Shown here: piece after piece, positions 8,013-16,009 of the stretch | Position numbering within the stretch: the first letter of the stretch is position 1 | Layout of the letters: each line of letters opens with the position of its first letter | Source of the DNA: HGM11788 sp964654945 | GTDB lineage: Bacteria > Bacillota > Clostridia > Lachnospirales > CAG-274 | Assembly (NCBI GenBank): GCA_964654945.1 | Contig: CAZZLN010000031.1 | Span: forward strand, 1-20,345 | DNA length: 20,345 nucleotides | Direction: 5' to 3' | The notes under the pieces: generated by a model | Database searches by the model: none | Seen by the model: only the letters and a program-made list of their open reading frames with translations | Told to the model about the DNA's origin: nothing | Made by a program: the position numbers and the translations under genes

Positions 8013-10313
8013 TTATTGCACCCCCCTGTAGTAGTGTCCTCTTGTACTGTTTTTTATTTCAAAGGGTTTTCCAAGAGCATAAGAATTTATTATTTTTAAT
8101 GATAAATCATAATCCTCATTTGTAAGCTCAATTCTGTAAAAACCTGCACCTGTATTTTTTATATCATTAAATTTATCAAGAGTATGCAAAGGTGCTGAAT
8201 TTAATATATAAGCAATACAGTTTTCACAATCTCTGATAATAGGAAATTCCATATTTTTTCTGTCAGTAATAGCATAGCTGTCATAAGAATTTTTAATTTT
8301 GCAGTATTTTTCAGCTCCTTTTTTACCATCATAAATTCCTGCAGGACACTGATGGGTTGTCATTAAAGGAAGTCTGCCGTATACAACAATTTCACTTTTA
8401 TTATCTGCTATATCCCTAAGCTCTTTAATATTAAGCTCAGGGGAAATACACACCCTCTCGCAGTTATAAATATTTCTTAATTTGTTTATGGATAGTCTGT
8501 TCATAGCATTAAGTGTGTAGTCAGCTATTATTTTTTTATTTGTTTTAATTCTTCCGTAGCTTCTTACAATATATCCCTCACAGCCTGTTTTGTCAAGAAT
8601 ATTTATATATTTGTCATAGCCTTCTCTTGAAATATTAGGCAGGCAGTAGTAAAGCTTTTTATTATTATTTTTTGCAATTTCTGCAAGCTCAGGCTTTAAA
8701 ATATCAGAATATATTATATTTACACAGCCATCAACTGCTGCATCAAACTGTTCTTTTGTTTTTACCAGCACTGTAAATTCAGCATTTAAAGCCTTATTAA
8801 TATTTTGGGAAATATATTCAACATTTATATTTTCTCTTTCAAGGTCATTTTTTAGCCTTTCTTCAAGGATATTGCAGGCTTTTCGCCTTAAATTATTAAG
8901 TGATGAAACAGGAATATAAACATTATCTCCTATTTCAGCCTTTACAATATTAAATTCAAAAGGGGTTTCACCTGTTTTTTTGATTTTTGAAATAATGGCT
9001 TCTTCAGTCATTGGCTGATTTTGAGCTTTTACAGCCTTATCGCCCTTTACTGAAATATTATAGTCCGTAAATACAATTTCCGAAAAATCATATTCATTTA
9101 TATATACCTCTGTTTTAATTATCTGTTTTCTTGTTATTTTTTCACAGTTCTTTTTTAAACTGTCATTTAAGGCTTTGTCAAAGGACTTAAAAACTCTGTC
9201 GCCTTTTTTTATTTTTCCGTCAACTGTAAGAGTTATTGTTTCGTTTTTATATGCTTTTTTGTTTATTCCGGTGCCTGTATGAGGATTACTCCATATTTCT
9301 ATGCCGTCACCGGCAGTTATATTGTCATATAATTTTATAGTGCATTTTTTGTTTTTAGGATTATAGTATAAAACAGTGCCGATTTCAACACCGCTGCTTT
9401 TAGGAGTAACAGTACTCATCATTTCACTGCCTGACCATGTGTCAAAATAACCCCTTGATAAGCTTCCCCCTCTGTTAAAAATCTGAGTTAAGTTTTTAAT
9501 ATCTTCTTTATCAGGCTTTTTAAGGGTATCTAAATATTTTCTGTATAATGATGTCACCAGATATACATATTGGGGACTTTTCATTCTTCCTTCTATTTTA
9601 AGACTGTCAACTCCTGTGTTTACAACTCTTTTTATTATATCCATTGCAGAAATATCCTTTGGAGATAAAAGACAGCCTTTTTTAATATTTTTTCCGTTCT
9701 TTTTCAGAGTATATTCCATTCTGCAGGGCTGGGCACAGCGGCCTCTGTTCCCGCTTCTTCCTCCTATAAAGCTGCTCATAAGACATCTGCCCGAATAGCA
9801 TACACATAATGCTCCATGTATAAATCCTTCTATTTCAGTATCACCCTTTATACTGCAAATTTTTTTAATTTCATTTTCATTAAGCTCTCTTGCAATAACA
9901 ACTCTGTCATATCCAAGCTCATTCATAAGCCTTACACCGTCTGCATTATGAATAGTCATTTGAGTTGATGCGCTTATTTTAAGACCTTTAAAATTCTTCT
10001 TTATAATATCTGCAATACCAATATCCTGAACTATTACACCATAAACACCATAGGAATATATTTTAGAAACAAATTTAACAACGTCATTAATTTCATTTTC
10101 TTTATATAGTGTATTTATTGTTATAAACACTTTTACCCCTCTGAGATGGCATAAAATAATAATCTCTTTAAGCTCATCATCAGAGGGGTTATCTGCATAG
10201 GCTCTTGCTCCGAAGCTCTTTCCTCCTATATATATAGCGTCACAGCCGCCGTTTAAGGCTGCTATGACACTTTCTTTTGTTCCTGCAGGTGCTAAAATTT
10301 CAGGTTTTTTCAT
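8013..10313 (-). CDS. U32-family protein with DUF3656-type C-terminal region (RlhA/TrhP relatives)
   Basis: 766 residues. The N-terminal part is the U32 fold: PEILAPAG at residues 4-11, then TQMTIHNADG, then the family signature at residues 166-198 (HGALCVCYSGRC ... NRGRCAQPCR), followed by LSPKDIS and LKIEGRMK. Cysteines C170, C177, C193, C197 and C214 sit in or near the signature. In the U32 proteins UbiU and UbiV four such cysteines hold an iron-sulfur cluster (established), so a cluster is plausible here. The remaining roughly 500 residues resemble the C-terminal region of E. coli RlhA. Although the family is called a collagenase-like peptidase, the characterised E. coli members RlhA and TrhP hydroxylate 23S rRNA or tRNA, so an RNA-hydroxylation role is more likely than proteolysis (inference). 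It sits in the middle of a division operon, 2 bases after zapA and 1 base before the SEDS gene. Confidence 0.9.
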   Translation of the reverse strand: MKKPEILAPAGTKESVIAALNGGCDAIYIGGKSFGARAYADNPSDDELKEIIILCHLRGVKVFITINTLYKENEINDVVKFVSKIYSYGVYGVIVQDIGIADIIKKNFKGLKISASTQMTIHNADGVRLMNELGYDRVVIARELNENEIKKICSIKGDTEIEGFIHGALCVCYSGRCLMSSFIGGRSGNRGRCAQPCRMEYTLKKNGKNIKKGCLLSPKDISAMDIIKRVVNTGVDSLKIEGRMKSPQYVYLVTSLYRKYLDTLKKPDKEDIKNLTQIFNRGGSLSRGYFDTWSGSEMMSTVTPKSSGVEIGTVLYYNPKNKKCTIKLYDNITAGDGIEIWSNPHTGTGINKKAYKNETITLTVDGKIKKGDRVFKSFDKALNDSLKKNCEKITRKQIIKTEVYINEYDFSEIVFTDYNISVKGDKAVKAQNQPMTEEAIISKIKKTGETPFEFNIVKAEIGDNVYIPVSSLNNLRRKACNILEERLKNDLERENINVEYISQNINKALNAEFTVLVKTKEQFDAAVDGCVNIIYSDILKPELAEIAKNNNKKLYYCLPNISREGYDKYINILDKTGCEGYIVRSYGRIKTNKKIIADYTLNAMNRLSINKLRNIYNCERVCISPELNIKELRDIADNKSEIVVYGRLPLMTTHQCPAGIYDGKKGAEKYCKIKNSYDSYAITDRKNMEFPIIRDCENCIAYILNSAPLHTLDKFNDIKNTGAGFYRIELTNEDYDLSLKIINSYALGKPFEIKNSTRGHYYRGVQ

Positions 10314-10315
10314 TA

Positions 10316-11290
10316 CTAATTTCCTTTTGAAATTTGAGTTTTTAATTCTTCAACAGTTCTTCTCAGCTCAATATTTTCAGCTTTGGTTTTTGCAAAGGCT
10401 GCCTTTAACTGACCGTCAGTAACATTTTCAAGATCGACTTTAAATTTGTCAAATTCTTTTTTAAGGGCAGCACTGTCCTCACTTAATACCATATTGTCAT
10501 GTTCAAGAGATGAAATTTTTTCTGATAATTGATTTTCTTTGTTATTATGCTCTTTTTTAAGCTCTTCTGTTTCAGCCTTGTGTAATTTGTTGTTATCCTC
10601 AATTTCTTTTGTTAAAGATTTAATATTGTTATTTGCTGATTTAAGCTTTACGGCAAGCTCATCTCTTTCTTTATTTACATTGTTAAGCTTAACATTTCTT
10701 TCAGCTGATTTTTTATTCAGGTCATTTAATGCAGCATTTTTTTCAGCAAGCTTTTTGCTTAAATTGTTAAGCTCCTGATTTTTGTCATTTATTTTTTTGG
10801 TTAGGTCAATTATATACTGTGATTTATTCTGAACGGTTTTGCTGCTGTTATCAAGCTCATTTTTGTAGTACTCAATTTTTTTATTCAGATTGGAAATGCT
10901 GTCCTCCTGTTTATATATAGTGTCTTTAAGACCGTCTACTTCATTGTTTTTATCGTGAAACTGATTAAGAAGCAGCTCATAGTCATTAATTTTTGACATA
11001 AGCTGATTTTTAAGCTCTGTTATCTGTTTAACCTGTTCAGGAGTAGGCGGCTTAATATTATCTTGTTTTTCACTTGATTTAAAAAGGTCATCAGCAATAT
11101 TAAGTGCAAGTATTACAGCAAAATAATCCTCTTTCATAATATCAGAAGAAGCTGATACATTAAGCTGTCTTAATTTGTCATCTATATAATCCGCAACCCT
11201 TTTAATATAATCGGGACTTTCGTCTGCAGCCAGTTTAAAAATTTTTCCGCCTATTACAACATCAACCTGTTGTTTGGTTGTTTCTGCCAT
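10316..11290 (-). CDS. zapA: ZapA-like cell division protein with long coiled-coil extension
   Basis: Residues 8-75 form the ZapA domain: VDVVIGGKIFKLAADESPDYIKR, then helix ADYIDDKLRQL and MKEDYFAVILALNIADDLFK. ZapA binds and bundles FtsZ at the division site. The rest (about residues 85-320) is a nearly continuous polar coiled coil rich in N, K, L and E with heptad-like leucines (e.g. LNNLSKKLAEKNAALNDLNK). Characterised ZapA proteins are about 85-110 residues, so at 324 this one is roughly three times longer. The start ATG follows an excellent AGGAGGG site (complement of 11297-11303). It is the first gene of the minus-strand operon, behind an extended -10 promoter. The domain call is secure; the job of the extension is unknown. 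It may do work that the separate coiled-coil protein ZapB does in E. coli (inference). Confidence 0.9.
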   Translation of the reverse strand: MAETTKQQVDVVIGGKIFKLAADESPDYIKRVADYIDDKLRQLNVSASSDIMKEDYFAVILALNIADDLFKSSEKQDNIKPPTPEQVKQITELKNQLMSKINDYELLLNQFHDKNNEVDGLKDTIYKQEDSISNLNKKIEYYKNELDNSSKTVQNKSQYIIDLTKKINDKNQELNNLSKKLAEKNAALNDLNKKSAERNVKLNNVNKERDELAVKLKSANNNIKSLTKEIEDNNKLHKAETEELKKEHNNKENQLSEKISSLEHDNMVLSEDSAALKKEFDKFKVDLENVTDGQLKAAFAKTKAENIELRRTVEELKTQISKGN

Positions 11291-11335
11291 TATATTCCCT
11301 CCTGTTTATAATATTTTTTTATAGCTTTTACAACA

Positions 11336-11364
11336 ATTATAACATATAATTGTAAAAAATGTGA
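11336..11364 (-). promoter_or_regulatory. promoter of the zapA operon, with a palindrome on the -10
   Basis: Read on the minus strand, TGTTATAAT (complement of 11336-11344) is a perfect extended -10 element. A weak -35 (TCACAT, complement of 11359-11364) stands 17 bases upstream. The -10 overlaps an inverted repeat, CAATTAT (11334-11340) and ATAATTG (11346-11352), which could be an operator. The rest of the divergent region (11365-11508) is extremely AT-rich. It includes the palindromes TTAATATTAA (11401-11410) and AATTTGCAAATT (11432-11443). I see no equally good promoter for the + strand gene. Confidence 0.7.
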
Positions 11365-11522
11365 CTTTCTTACATTAAAATTTAATTACAAAATATTAAA
11401 TTAATATTAAATTTTGCAATTTTTTGAAAAAAATTTGCAAATTCTCTTTTATTTTTTTTCATTTTGTTATAGAATAGTAATAAGTATAAGTATGTTTAGA
11501 TTAAATAAATGTATATAAATAC

Positions 11523-11529
11523 AAGGAGG
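11523..11529 (+). promoter_or_regulatory. ribosome binding site that sets the regulator start
   Basis: AAGGAGG lies 9 bases before the ATG at 11539. An earlier in-frame ATG at 11509 lies upstream of this site and has no ribosome site of its own, so 11539 is taken as the start. Confidence 0.85.
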
Positions 11530-11538
11530 CATTTGGGG

Positions 11539-12630
11539 ATGATATCTAATCAGATTTTACAGACAACTATTGACGGACTTAAAAATATCACAAGGCGTGA
11601 GCTTAGTGTTGCTGAAAGAGAAGGCAAGATTGTTGCCACAACAGAAGATGATATGGTTAATGTAACTATTGATTCTGCTGATATATTTATAAACAGTCCT
11701 GCTGAAAATCAGCTTGTTCAGGGCTATCAGTATTTTAAGGTTTTTGATAATGGTTCTCCTGAATATATAGTTATTATTAAAGGAGAAGATGAAGAAACTT
11801 ATCGTATAGGAAAGATTACTGCTTTTCAAATTCAAAATCTTCTTGTTGCATATAAAGAAAGATATGACAGAGATAATTTTATAAAGAGCCTGCTTCTTGA
11901 CAATCTGCTTCTTGTGGATATTTATTCAAGAGCTAAAAAGCTTCATATTGAAAATAATGTCAGACGAGTTGTATATCTTGTTGAAACAGAGGTAGATAAA
12001 GACCTTAATGTTGTTGAAATAGTAAGAAGCATTTTCCCGACAAAACAAAAGGACTTTGTGACTGCTGTTGATGAAAAGAGCATAATTCTTGTTAAGGAGC
12101 TTAAAGAAAAAGACGGCAGAGAAGAAATAGAATCTATTGCCAAACATATTTATTCAACACTTTCAGCAGAGGCTATGGCAAATGTTTATGTAGCTATAGG
12201 AACAGTTGTAAATGACCTTAAAAATGTATCTGCTTCCTATAAAGAAGCTAAGATGGCTCTTGAAGTCGGCAAGATTTTTGAGGAGGGCAAAAATGTTGTA
12301 AACTATGACCAGCTTGGCATTGGCAGACTTATTTATCAGTTGCCTGCACCTCTTTGCAAAATGTTTATTAATGAGGTGCTTCATGGAATTTCAATGGAGC
12401 AGTTTGATGATGAAACTTTAACCACAGTAAATAAATTCTTTGAAAATAACCTTAATGTTTCAGAAACTTCAAGACAGCTTTATATCCATAGAAACACTCT
12501 TGTTTATCGTCTTGACAAGCTTCAAAAAATGACAGGTCTTGACCTTAGAAATTTTGATGATGCAATTATATTTAAGATTATGCTTATGGTAAGCAAATAT
12601 ATGAATTACAGAGATAACTATATTTATTAA
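11539..12630 (+). CDS. CdaR/PucR-family transcriptional regulator
   Basis: 363 residues, beginning MISNQILQTT. The first part (to about residue 115) resembles the N-terminal sugar-diacid recognition region of CdaR-type regulators (MISNQI, GKIVATTEDD, YRIGKITAFQIQNLL). The middle (about 130-260) resembles their degenerate GGDEF-like domain (VYVAIGTVVNDLKNVSASYKEAKMALEVG). The last 60 residues are the PucR-type helix-turn-helix: FFENNLNVSETSRQLYIHRN, then TLVYRLDKLQKMTGLDLRNF. Such proteins bind DNA through this C-terminal helix-turn-helix, and known relatives respond to small molecules such as glycerate or purine breakdown products. It is the first gene of the + strand operon, 48 bases before ftsE and divergent from zapA, so it may control one or both operons (inference). 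Its ligand is unknown. The stop codon lies inside a 16-bp direct repeat. Confidence 0.88.
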   Translation: MISNQILQTTIDGLKNITRRELSVAEREGKIVATTEDDMVNVTIDSADIFINSPAENQLVQGYQYFKVFDNGSPEYIVIIKGEDEETYRIGKITAFQIQNLLVAYKERYDRDNFIKSLLLDNLLLVDIYSRAKKLHIENNVRRVVYLVETEVDKDLNVVEIVRSIFPTKQKDFVTAVDEKSIILVKELKEKDGREEIESIAKHIYSTLSAEAMANVYVAIGTVVNDLKNVSASYKEAKMALEVGKIFEEGKNVVNYDQLGIGRLIYQLPAPLCKMFINEVLHGISMEQFDDETLTTVNKFFENNLNVSETSRQLYIHRNTLVYRLDKLQKMTGLDLRNFDDAIIFKIMLMVSKYMNYRDNYIY

Positions 12631-12654
12631 AATATAACATTTATTAAAATATAA
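12622..12654 (+). repeat. 16-bp direct repeat spanning the regulator stop codon
   Basis: ATTTATTAAAATATAA occurs at 12622-12637 and again, identically, at 12639-12654, separated by one C. The first copy contains the regulator's stop TAA (12628-12630). The second fills most of the gap before ftsE. A recent local duplication is the simplest reading. Confidence 0.85.
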
Positions 12655-12663
12655 TCCGCAGGA

Positions 12664-12670
12664 AAGGAAG
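12664..12670 (+). promoter_or_regulatory. ribosome binding site supporting a TTG start for ftsE
   Basis: AAGGAAG stands 8 bases before the TTG at 12679. The next ATG (12688) would be 17 bases away, too far. The TTG start gives MIRMENVSKVY, which matches the usual FtsE N-terminus. Confidence 0.8.
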
Positions 12671-12678
12671 TTTGTACC

Positions 12679-13386
12679 TTGATACGAATGGAAAATGTCA
12701 GCAAAGTATATGAAAACGGAGCTGTAGGACTCAAAGATATGAGTATACATATTGAAAAAGGCGAATTTGTATTCGTTGTTGGTTCTTCAGGCTCCGGAAA
12801 ATCTACTTTTATAAGGCTGCTTCTTAAAGAGATTGAGCCAACAAGCGGAAATATCATTATTAATAATAAAGATATTACTAAAATTAAAAGAAAACAAATA
12901 CCATATTTAAGAAGAAAAATGGGTGTTGTGTTTCAGGATTTCAGATTACTGCCTTCAAAGACTGTTTATGAAAATGTAGCCTTTGCTATGAGGGTAGTTG
13001 AAACAAATCCAAGAATTATAAGAAGAAGTGTGCCTCAGGTTCTTGCTATGGTTGGTCTTGGAAAAAAGGCAAAAGCTTATCCAAATCAGCTTTCAGGCGG
13101 TGAACAGCAGAGAGTTTCTCTTGCAAGAGCTATTATAAACAGACCGCCTATTCTTCTTGCAGATGAGCCTACAGGCAATCTTGACCCTGATACTGCATGG
13201 GAAATTATGGATTTGATTCAGGAAATTAACAGAAACGGCACAACTGTTGTTATATCTACTCACGCTAAAGATATTGTCGATAAAATGCGTAAAAGAGTTA
13301 TAACAATAAACAAGGGTGTTGTTTTAAGAGATATTGAAGGTGGAGGATACGACGATGAAGCTTCGAACTTGGAAATATTATATTAA
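12679..13386 (+). CDS. ftsE: cell division ABC transporter ATP-binding protein FtsE
   Basis: 235-residue ABC ATPase that works with FtsX in the inner leaflet of the division apparatus. In order: Walker A GSSGSGKST (35-43), Q-loop FQDFRLLPSKTVYENVAFAM (85-104), signature LSGGEQQRVSLARA (138-151), Walker B ILLADEPTGNLD (158-169) and H-loop H195. QDFRLL and DEPTGNLDP are typical of FtsE rather than of import ATPases. ATP cycling by FtsE drives conformational change in FtsX and so turns on a murein hydrolase (established for E. coli EnvC, pneumococcal PcsB and Bacillus CwlO). Initiation is probably at TTG. Its 3' end overlaps the ftsX start by 32 bases, which points to translational coupling and balanced subunits. 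Confidence 0.97.
   Translation: MIRMENVSKVYENGAVGLKDMSIHIEKGEFVFVVGSSGSGKSTFIRLLLKEIEPTSGNIIINNKDITKIKRKQIPYLRRKMGVVFQDFRLLPSKTVYENVAFAMRVVETNPRIIRRSVPQVLAMVGLGKKAKAYPNQLSGGEQQRVSLARAIINRPPILLADEPTGNLDPDTAWEIMDLIQEINRNGTTVVISTHAKDIVDKMRKRVITINKGVVLRDIEGGGYDDEASNLEILY
13342..13346 (+). promoter_or_regulatory. ribosome binding site inside ftsE that sets the ftsX start
   Basis: GGAGG lies 8 bases before the ATG at 13355. A longer in-frame reading from a TTG at 13334 has no ribosome site and would add seven residues unlike FtsX. Confidence 0.8.
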
Positions 13387-14662
13387 GCAGGGCTTTAAAG
13401 GTATCGCCAAAAACGGTCTTATGAGCCTTGCCTCAGTTATAATAGTAAGTGCCTGTGCTTTTATAGTGATACTTTCTCTTTGTATTATAGCTAATATCGA
13501 CTATATTCTGACTCAGATTGAATCAAATGTAAGTGTAATTCTTTATATGGGAGATAAGCCGACTGATGAACAGGTTATGGAGCTTAAATCTCAAATTGAA
13601 TCTATGCCCCATGTTGTAAATGTGGATTATAAAACTGCTCAGGAGGCTCTTGAAGAATATTCGGATAAAACAAATCAAAATCTTGTGGAAAGCTTTAAAA
13701 ATGACAATCCTCTCCCAAGAACAATGCACATAACTCTTGATGATATTAAATATCAAAAGTCTTTTGCAGAGGAGCTTAAACAGGTTCAATTTGATTTTGA
13801 AGAAGAAATACTTGATATGAAAACACAGCAGGAAACAACCCAAGCAACAACCCAAGCAGCAACCCAAGCAACAACCCAGGCAGCAACCCAAGCAACAACC
13901 CAGGCAGCAACCCAGGCAACAACACAAGCAGCACAGGCGACAACCCAAGCTGCAGTACAGTCTGCTACCCAAGCTGCTACCCAAGCAGTAGTTCAGGCTC
14001 CTGCTCCGACAACACAGGCGGCAACACAGGCGACAACACAAGCAGCAACCCAAGCAACTACCCAAGCTGCTAATCTTCCTGTTAAAAATGAAGCCGAGGC
14101 TCCTGCAGGGATTTCACCTAATATGCCTGAAATAGCATCTCAGGCTACCACAGAAAGTGTTGTTACAGACGGTCCTGTTCTTGGAGATGCAGATTATGAG
14201 TTTGCGGGTATAGAAAAAATACAGCAGCCTCAGCAGCTTACGGATACTCTTGTTACTATTGATACAGTATTTAAGCTTGTTGCAGCTGTTATTATAGGAA
14301 TACTTTGCATAGTTGCTGTAGGTATTATTATGAATACTATAAAGCTTACTGTATTTATAAGAAAAAATGAAATCAATATTATGAAATATGTAGGTGCTAC
14401 AGACTGGTTTATAAGATGGCCTTTCATTATCGAGGGTATAGTTATAGGCATTATTGGTGCTGCAATTCCAACTGTTTTATGTTGGTTTGGTTATTTTGAA
14501 ATTTATGATGTTTTCACTCAAAATACATTCCTTTCAGCTATTGGAAATCTTAGAGAGGGTAATGAAATATTTAAGGTAATTGCACCTGTCACAATAGGTG
14601 TTGGTATACTCCTTGGTGCAGTAGGAAGTATTAATTCAATCAGAAAACATCTTAAAGTTTAA
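13355..14662 (+). CDS. ftsX: cell division protein FtsX with an extracellular T/A-T-Q-A repeat insertion
   Basis: Integral membrane partner of FtsE, 435 residues from the chosen ATG (MKLRTWKYYIKQGFKGI). Membrane segment 1 is at about 23-46. A large extracellular domain (about 47-300) follows, then segments 2-4 at about 307-327, 357-381 and 405-424. Strong family marks are GLMSLASVIIVSACAF, SVILYMGD, and IRKNEINIMKYVGATDWFIR followed by WPFIIEG. FtsX relays ATP hydrolysis to a periplasmic or extracellular hydrolase through the first extracellular domain. Typical FtsX is about 300 residues. The excess lies between about residues 155 and 285 of that domain, where residues 161-239 are an almost pure four-residue repeat, followed by a P/E/A/T-rich stretch. 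The conserved fold continues on both sides, so this is an insertion and not a frameshift. The insertion lies in the domain known to contact the hydrolase, and the presumed hydrolase gene begins 21 bases downstream. Confidence 0.96.
   Translation: MKLRTWKYYIKQGFKGIAKNGLMSLASVIIVSACAFIVILSLCIIANIDYILTQIESNVSVILYMGDKPTDEQVMELKSQIESMPHVVNVDYKTAQEALEEYSDKTNQNLVESFKNDNPLPRTMHITLDDIKYQKSFAEELKQVQFDFEEEILDMKTQQETTQATTQAATQATTQAATQATTQAATQATTQAAQATTQAAVQSATQAATQAVVQAPAPTTQAATQATTQAATQATTQAANLPVKNEAEAPAGISPNMPEIASQATTESVVTDGPVLGDADYEFAGIEKIQQPQQLTDTLVTIDTVFKLVAAVIIGILCIVAVGIIMNTIKLTVFIRKNEINIMKYVGATDWFIRWPFIIEGIVIGIIGAAIPTVLCWFGYFEIYDVFTQNTFLSAIGNLREGNEIFKVIAPVTIGVGILLGAVGSINSIRKHLKV
13835..14071 (+). 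repeat. ftsX internal tetrapeptide-coding repeat (T/A-T-Q-A)
   Basis: About 19 tandem 12-base units encode TTQA and ATQA, often alternating so that the larger unit is 24 bases. A few variants occur (AQA, AVQS, VVQA, PAP). Codons are mixed between units: CAA or CAG for Gln; ACA, ACC or ACT for Thr; GCA, GCG or GCT for Ala. The repeat is therefore not freshly copied throughout, and the peptide pattern has been kept while the DNA drifted. The first units (13835-13920) are the most uniform. Confidence 0.95.
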
Positions 14663-14683
14663 TAAAATAGGAAGTGTATATGA

Positions 14684-15949
14684 ATGATTAGACTAAAGAA
14701 AGCAGCTTGTTTAAGCCTTTGCATTATGTTTGCAGGTATGGGAGCTTCAGTTCAGGCAAAAACAATTTCAGAGTTAAGACAGCAAAGCTCAGATGTCAGA
14801 AGTCAGATTGGCTCAACCCAGTCAAAGCTTGATGCCACAAATTCAGAAAAGGCAGAAGCCCAATCAGAGGTTGAAAAACTGGATAAAGAGCTTGCTTCTG
14901 TTCAGGCAGAAATTAATAAGCTTGATAAACAGCTTTCAGAAACAAAAGCAAGACTTGAAAAAAGTCAGAAAGAGCTTGAAGAAGCTATTGAAATTAAAAA
15001 CACACATTATGATACTCTTAAAAAGAGAATAAGAATAATGTATGAAAGCGGAGATGCAGGCTATATGGATGCTCTTTTTGGTGCAGAGGATTTTTCTGAT
15101 TTGCTGACAAGAGTTGAATATGCCAACAGAATTATGGAATATGACAGAGATCTTCTTGAAAAATATCAAAAAGCAGAAGAAACAATTTCCAATAATGTTA
15201 AGCTTATAGAAGAAGATAAGAAAAAGCTTGAAACAATACAGGCTCAAACAGAATCCAAGAAAAAAGAGCTTGACTCAAAAATAGAGGAGAAAAATGCTCT
15301 TGTTAAAAAGCTTGATTTAAATGCAGAAAGCTATATGGCTCAGATAAGTGAGCTTCAGCAGCAGGATACAAATGTTCAAAATCTTATTAAGCAGGCTGAA
15401 GCAGAAGCAGCAAAACAGGCGGCCGCAAAGGCAGAAGCAGCAAAACAGGCTAAAGCTTCTTCATCTGCTTCTTCATCTTCAAGCTATAATTCATCAAGCA
15501 CTGAATCCTCCTACAGAGGTTCAAGCTCAAACACTGTATACAGCAGTGACGGAAAACATTATCAGTATCCGGTTCCTGCTTATGCAGGCTATCAGCCAAA
15601 TTCAGGCTATGGCTACAGAGGAAGTCCTATAAGCGGAACACAGGAATTTCATACAGGTGTTGACCTTAAAGCAACTCTTAATACGGATATTGTTGCAGCA
15701 GAAAGCGGCACAGTTATATATGCAGGCTGGAGAGGCGGCTATGGCAAAACTGTTATTGTTGACCATGGGAATGGTTACAGCACACTTTATGCACATAATA
15801 ATGAAATTAAATGCAGTGTCGGACAGCAGGTTTCAAGAGGACAAGTTATAGCAGGTGCAGGAACCACAGGCTATTCAACAGGTGTACATTCTCATTTTGA
15901 AGTCAGAATAAACGGTTCTCACACTAATCCTACAGGATATATTTATTAA
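14684..15949 (+). CDS. secreted M23-family murein hydrolase with coiled coil (EnvC/PcsB-like)
   Basis: 421 residues. A signal peptide (1-25, ending SVQA) is followed by a long coiled coil (about 27-255) built like the FtsX-binding part of EnvC and PcsB. A Ser/Tyr-rich linker (259-290) leads to a C-terminal LytM/M23 peptidase domain (about 318-421). The metal and catalytic residues are intact: H323 and D327 in HTGVD, H371 in YAH, and H402 and H404 in VHSHFE. It should cut peptide bridges in peptidoglycan, and the intact metal site means it is an active enzyme rather than an EnvC-style activator that has lost zinc binding. It lies 21 bases after ftsX with AGGAAG at 14669-14674, and is very probably the FtsEX-controlled hydrolase. 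An upstream ATG at 14680 runs at once into a stop, fixing the start. Confidence 0.94.
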   Translation: MIRLKKAACLSLCIMFAGMGASVQAKTISELRQQSSDVRSQIGSTQSKLDATNSEKAEAQSEVEKLDKELASVQAEINKLDKQLSETKARLEKSQKELEEAIEIKNTHYDTLKKRIRIMYESGDAGYMDALFGAEDFSDLLTRVEYANRIMEYDRDLLEKYQKAEETISNNVKLIEEDKKKLETIQAQTESKKKELDSKIEEKNALVKKLDLNAESYMAQISELQQQDTNVQNLIKQAEAEAAKQAAAKAEAAKQAKASSSASSSSSYNSSSTESSYRGSSSNTVYSSDGKHYQYPVPAYAGYQPNSGYGYRGSPISGTQEFHTGVDLKATLNTDIVAAESGTVIYAGWRGGYGKTVIVDHGNGYSTLYAHNNEIKCSVGQQVSRGQVIAGAGTTGYSTGVHSHFEVRINGSHTNPTGYIY

Positions 15950-16009
15950 TAAAGCTATGTCAGGGAATTTAACGAAGCTGTCGGAAATTACAGCAAATTG
16001 GGCAAAAGG

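Noticed and set aside
11509..11538. Upstream ATG extending the regulator by ten residues
   Set aside because: The AAGGAGG at 11523-11529 lies inside this extension and points to the ATG at 11539.
13334..13354. TTG start extending FtsX by seven residues
   Set aside because: No ribosome site; GGAGG at 13342-13346 directs the ATG at 13355, which gives a normal FtsX N-terminus.
13523..14065. Minus-strand open frame rich in Cys, Leu and Gly opposite ftsX
   Set aside because: It is the antisense of the T/A-T-Q-A repeat; no ribosome site and no family resemblance.
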